From NCBI RefSeq assembly GCF_000980815.1, contig NZ_CP011311.1:496001-560000 (forward strand): a stretch of DNA of 64,000 bases, given 5' to 3'. This DNA comes from Corynebacterium camporealensis. Its GTDB lineage: Bacteria; Actinomycetota; Actinomycetes; Mycobacteriales; Mycobacteriaceae. The position numbers and the translations under genes were made by a program. Under the pieces are notes generated by a model, which did no database searches, had not been told where the DNA came from, and saw nothing but the letters and a program-made list of their open reading frames with translations. Shown here piece after piece: positions 60,787 through 64,000 of the stretch. Within the stretch, counting starts at the first letter, position 1. The number at the start of each line of letters is the position of its first letter.

Positions 60787-62427
60787 ATGAACAAGATAGT
60801 CGAAAAGAACTGCAGCACGTTCGAGTACAGGGAGGAACCGCTTGTTCGGTACCTCGAGGACATTGCTGAGCAAGACCCACAGAAGGAGGCGATCCTGTTC
60901 TATGGTTCATCGTTTAGCTACAAATGGTTAAACGAGACTGCAGAATTGCTCGCCCTGCGGTTGGCAATGGAGGGAGTAAGGAAAGGCGATGTAATTGCTG
61001 CATATATGCAAAACTGCCCCCAGTTTGTTGCTACCTATTTTGCGGCTCAGAAGCTTGGTGCTGTGATCAGCCCTTGCAACCCGATGCTCAAATCTAAAGA
61101 GCTCAAGTACCAGTTGGAAGATTTGGAAGCGGTTGCTCTGATTGCAAGCTCTGAATTGGTGCATGAGTTTGAGGCTTTAGATTCAACTTCAGTTCGCACT
61201 TTGATCGTGACGAGCTTTGACGATGTTCTTGATTTGGAAACTCATTCGAGTGAATATCGCTTCGCTCCACCTGCACGGTATGAGCCTAAGGCTGCTCATT
61301 TAACTTGGCAGGAGGCAGTAAGCCATAATAGCGAGGCAGAGTCCTACCGAGAGCATCTTTGCCCGGACGTACATTTCTCGGAAGATGTTTCGCTAATCAT
61401 CTACACTTCGGGTACGAGCGGATTGCCTAAAGGCGCGATGCTCTCGTATCGAAATTGCACTTTCAAAGCTAATTGCGTCGCTGCGAATTTTGAATACACT
61501 TCCGGGGATCGAGTTTCTGCCACGATGCCGATTTTCCATGTAGCCGGGATGGTTGTTGGTATGACAGCGGTAATCTCTGTTGGCGCTACTATGGTCCTGC
61601 AAGCGCGATTTGATGCTGAAGACTTTGTTGACTTGGCCGTACGGCATGGAATGACTTTCTCCTACACCACCCCGCCAATCAATGCTGCAATTCTGTCGAC
61701 TGGTCGTGGTAAAGAGCTCTCCATTCTTCGACAAAGCATTGGAACGAGCTTTGGATCGCAGATCACCGAGAGTCTCTCGGACGAATGGGAGGCTGCTACG
61801 GGGCAGAAGTTCTATGAATTTGCCTATGGTATGAGCGAAACTCATACAGCCGATACGATGACGCCTCCGGGTGGGATTGTATGGGGCAGCACCGGTTTGC
61901 CGACATTCTGCACAGATATCCAAATCTCTGATCCAGAAGATCGTTCTAGAATTCTCGGACCAAACGAATTAGGCGAGATTAGTATCAAGAGTCCTGCCGT
62001 CTTCCTTGGTTACAAGGGGAAGCCCGACGCTACTGATGCAGCGATGGTAGATGGGCGTTACTACACCGGCGATATGGGCCGAATTGATGAAAACGGGTAT
62101 CTATTCTTTGATGGACGTTTCAAAGAAATGATCAAATCGAATGGGTATTCAGTCTTCCCGGAAGAAGTGGAAAAGTATCTTCAGGACCATCCAGCTGTTA
62201 AGCAAGCTGTCGCCATCGGAGTCCCAGATCGCGTCCGCGGTGAGTCGGTCAAAGCCTTCATTGTCTTGAGAGAAGATGCATCTTCCTCTGTCACTGAAGA
62301 TGATATCGTTCAGTGGGCTCGAGATAACATGGCTGCTTACAAGTATCCACGTTTGGTTGAGTTTATCGATAAGGTTCCCGAGACTGCTACCGGAAAGATG
62401 CTTCGTGCGAAACTACGTGAAGCATAG
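60787..62427 (+). CDS. Acyl-CoA synthetase (AMP-forming)
   Basis: A 546-residue adenylate-forming ligase. Motifs in order: LIIYTSGTSGLPKGAMLSYRN (P-loop), PIFHVAGMV, FAYGMSETH, YYTGDMGRIDENGYLFFDGR (Asp), KEMIKSNGYSVFPEEVE and the catalytic Lys in TATGKMLRAKLRE. It should activate the imported acid to its CoA ester. It is last in the operon, 6 bp after the hydratase-like gene. Exact chain or ring type is not evident. Confidence 0.9.
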   Translation: MNKIVEKNCSTFEYREEPLVRYLEDIAEQDPQKEAILFYGSSFSYKWLNETAELLALRLAMEGVRKGDVIAAYMQNCPQFVATYFAAQKLGAVISPCNPMLKSKELKYQLEDLEAVALIASSELVHEFEALDSTSVRTLIVTSFDDVLDLETHSSEYRFAPPARYEPKAAHLTWQEAVSHNSEAESYREHLCPDVHFSEDVSLIIYTSGTSGLPKGAMLSYRNCTFKANCVAANFEYTSGDRVSATMPIFHVAGMVVGMTAVISVGATMVLQARFDAEDFVDLAVRHGMTFSYTTPPINAAILSTGRGKELSILRQSIGTSFGSQITESLSDEWEAATGQKFYEFAYGMSETHTADTMTPPGGIVWGSTGLPTFCTDIQISDPEDRSRILGPNELGEISIKSPAVFLGYKGKPDATDAAMVDGRYYTGDMGRIDENGYLFFDGRFKEMIKSNGYSVFPEEVEKYLQDHPAVKQAVAIGVPDRVRGESVKAFIVLREDASSSVTEDDIVQWARDNMAAYKYPRLVEFIDKVPETATGKMLRAKLREA

Positions 62428-63044
62428 ATTCGTTTGTTCCGTTCCTAGCGTTGGTTGATCATTCGAGATGGGCGGAGTACTTTCTTCTGGAAAGTTTGCA
62501 TATCGGTGTTTCGGTTAAGGCAGGAATTACCGTGAACATTGCGATCTAAACAGGCTTTTGGCGGCCGATGGCATATTCATGTCATTGGCCGCTTAGAGTG
62601 GTGCTGCTTTTCGGTGCGAATGGGAAGGTCCCTTGTATAACGAAATGAGCGTAGGCATTCCGCGTGCAGGTATCGTTATTGCTTTGCAGGCATGGGGCTG
62701 ATGGAGAGGGGCGTACTGCTCGGAAAGGGTTCAGGGGAGTCACCGTTTTCGGACATGCTTTCAGGAGTGGAAAATGCCTTGCGATAACTTGAGGTGACTG
62801 TGGTGGGTGTCGCAGCTTGCAGAGTGCGGATCAGAAAGATCTATCCGCAGGAACTCTGTCCAAACGGCTCTATCCAGTAGAAATTGATTGACTTAGTCGA
62901 GTTGAGCGAACTGCTCTCCATGAGAAGTTCTGGGGCACTGATGTTGAATTGCGGAGCATAGTTCAAAGTTCGGCGTCAAGGAGCGCTTACTGTTCTGTGG
63001 TTTCGTCTGTGCAAATAGAGGATTGTCAACTCTAATCGGTTTTC
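62428..63044. other. AT-rich stretch without a recognisable gene
   Basis: No frame longer than about 60 codons is open here and none resembles a known protein with confidence. A stem-loop GCGGCCGATG...CATTGGCCGC (62561-62592, one mismatch, 12-nt loop) lies 130 bp after the ligase stop and may end that operon, though no T-run follows. Short stretches around 62820-62960 read like worn coding sequence when frames are joined, so a decayed gene or element is possible but unproven. Confidence 0.4.
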
Positions 63045-63099
63045 TTTGTACTTTTTAATACAAACTTAAGCTAGTCTCCTGTTTGTAAATTTGTAATCT
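63045..63099 (+). promoter_or_regulatory. TTTGTA repeats upstream of the second alcohol dehydrogenase
   Basis: TTTGTA (63045-63050) and TACAAA (63059-63064) form an inverted repeat, and two further direct TTTGTAA copies lie at 63081-63097, running into GTAATCT (63093-63099). GTAATCT also occurs twice upstream of the paralogous gene at 42616-43734 in the same orientation. Likely regulator sites; the start of transcription is not clear. Confidence 0.4.
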
Positions 63100-63160
63100 T
63101 AGTCTCACTACCGACGAGCTGTCGCGTAACACACGCACTTAGTTGAGGAGAGTGAGACCG

Positions 63161-64000
63161 TTGTCCGAAAAGAGCATCAAGATCCGTGGTGCAGTTCTAG
63201 AAACCCTAGGCGCTCCACGCCCCTACGCTGAATCCCGCCCGCTTAACGTGCAGGAGCTGGAACTGGATGCACCAGGCCCGAACGAGGTTCTGGTCAAGAT
63301 TGCCGCTTCCGGTGTTTGCCATTCCGACCTGTCCGTGGTGAATAACAACCGCCCGCGCCCGCTTCCAATGCTGCTGGGTCACGAGTCCGCAGGTTTCGTT
63401 GAGGCAGTCGGCGAGGGCGTCGACGACCTGGAGATCGGCCAGCAAGTTGTGTTTACCTTCCTTCCGCGCTGTGGCGAGTGCCGCGAGTGCAAGACCGACG
63501 GCCAGATGCCGTGTTCGGTCGGCACCATCTACAACGAAGAAGGCTCGTTGATGCGCGGTACCCGCCGCCTGCACCGCGATGGCGAGCAAGTTCACCACCA
63601 CGTTGGTGTTTCTTGCTTTGCTACCCACGCTGTTGCTGCACGCGAGTCCCTGGTTCCGATTGGCAACGACGTTCCTTCCGATATTGCTGCAGTGTTTGGC
63701 TGCGCCATCCTCACCGGTGGCGGCGCAGTGCTCAACGAGATCAAGCCTGGTCCGGAGGACACTGTTGCCGTCGTCGGTATTGGTGGCGTGGGCATGGCTG
63801 CCATCATCACCGCAGTTGGCCTCGGTGTGAAGAAGGTCGTGGGCATCGATATGCAGGAGTCTAAGCGTCAGACCGCTCTGGAACTCGGCGCTGACGAGGT
63901 CTACTCCCCACAGGAAGCAGAAGAGCAGGGCCTGGTCTTCGACGGAGTTATCGAGGCTGCCGGCCATCCGAAGGCACTCGAAACCGCATTCAAGGTCACC
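63161..64000 (+). CDS. Zinc-dependent alcohol dehydrogenase, paralogue of the one at 42616-43734 (partial)
   Basis: The frame is open from TTG 63161 to the window end (280 codons, no stop). The protein begins MSEKSIKIRGAVLE and shows GVCHSDLSVV, LGHESAG, the structural zinc site CGECRECKTDGQMPC, and the NAD fold VAVVGIGGVGMAAIITA then GIDMQ. About three quarters of the expected 372 residues are present. TTG is chosen because GAGGAG lies about 10 nt upstream and it aligns with the start of the paralogue. Its higher G+C resembles the core genome, so the A+T-rich island ends before it. Confidence 0.88.
   Translation, partial: MSEKSIKIRGAVLETLGAPRPYAESRPLNVQELELDAPGPNEVLVKIAASGVCHSDLSVVNNNRPRPLPMLLGHESAGFVEAVGEGVDDLEIGQQVVFTFLPRCGECRECKTDGQMPCSVGTIYNEEGSLMRGTRRLHRDGEQVHHHVGVSCFATHAVAARESLVPIGNDVPSDIAAVFGCAILTGGGAVLNEIKPGPEDTVAVVGIGGVGMAAIITAVGLGVKKVVGIDMQESKRQTALELGADEVYSPQEAEEQGLVFDGVIEAAGHPKALETAFKVT

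Noticed and set aside
62820..62960. Transposase remnant suggested by a short YPQEL-like stretch
   Set aside because: The resemblance covers only a few residues and needs frame joins; no terminal inverted repeats or target duplication were found.

Overview
The window reads as chromosome from a Corynebacterium. Supporting this are the gene order of two carboxyltransferase genes (dtsR2, dtsR1) facing a birA that lacks the usual HTH domain, followed by a PH-like membrane protein, purK and purE. A LpqY/Tus-type trehalose importer, CRP/GlxR-type half-sites and many apparent leaderless starts (a TAnnnT box 6 to 8 nt before the start codon) fit the same picture. Species cannot be fixed from sequence alone. 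No rRNA, tRNA or CRISPR array was seen.

Region 1 (1-17.2 kb) is core metabolism: acyl-CoA carboxylase beta subunits with the edge of a probable epsilon subunit, a Tat-exported phosphoesterase, a trehalose uptake operon that carries its own trehalose synthase, biotin ligase, a DUF222/HNH nuclease, purine genes, a ribokinase, a YdcF protein and an RNase H-like protein.

Region 2 (17.2-27.9 kb) is a 5-oxoproline-type cluster. An NRAMP-related transporter and a YcsI-family protein face a FadR-type GntR regulator. A second block holds accBC, a fused pxpB-pxpC and pxpA. Both blocks carry the same 11-bp palindrome TTGTTGAACAA, a good candidate operator for that regulator. Two paralogous AAA ATPases with winged-helix-like C-termini flank the accBC-pxp-OYE block. 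Each has its own array of short repeats with a period near 9 bp in its promoter, but the repeat sequences differ. This pairing of ATPase and private repeat array is the most unusual system in the window.

Region 3 (27.9-36.7 kb) holds a 2H phosphoesterase, a secreted nuclease, a lipoprotein, a 1083-residue Pif1-like helicase with two BRCT-like domains and C-terminal membrane segments, and a four-gene osmoprotectant ABC importer.

Region 4 (36.7-52.7 kb) is a catabolic block: amidohydrolase, an esterase gene broken by one amber codon, gabD, a NCS2-like permease, a zinc alcohol dehydrogenase, a GAF/PucR regulator, a YkvI-like transporter, an intact esterase, a Baeyer-Villiger-type monooxygenase, gabT and a divergent PucR regulator. 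The enzymes can be ordered as ketone to ester or lactone to hydroxyacid to semialdehyde to diacid, with GabT feeding semialdehyde from an amino acid.

Region 5 (52.7-62.4 kb) is visibly richer in A+T and is probably an acquired island: a GAF/PucR regulator divergent from an operon for import, CoA activation and beta-oxidation of an organic acid. After a 0.7 kb stretch without a gene, the window ends inside a second zinc alcohol dehydrogenase, paralogous to the one in region 4.
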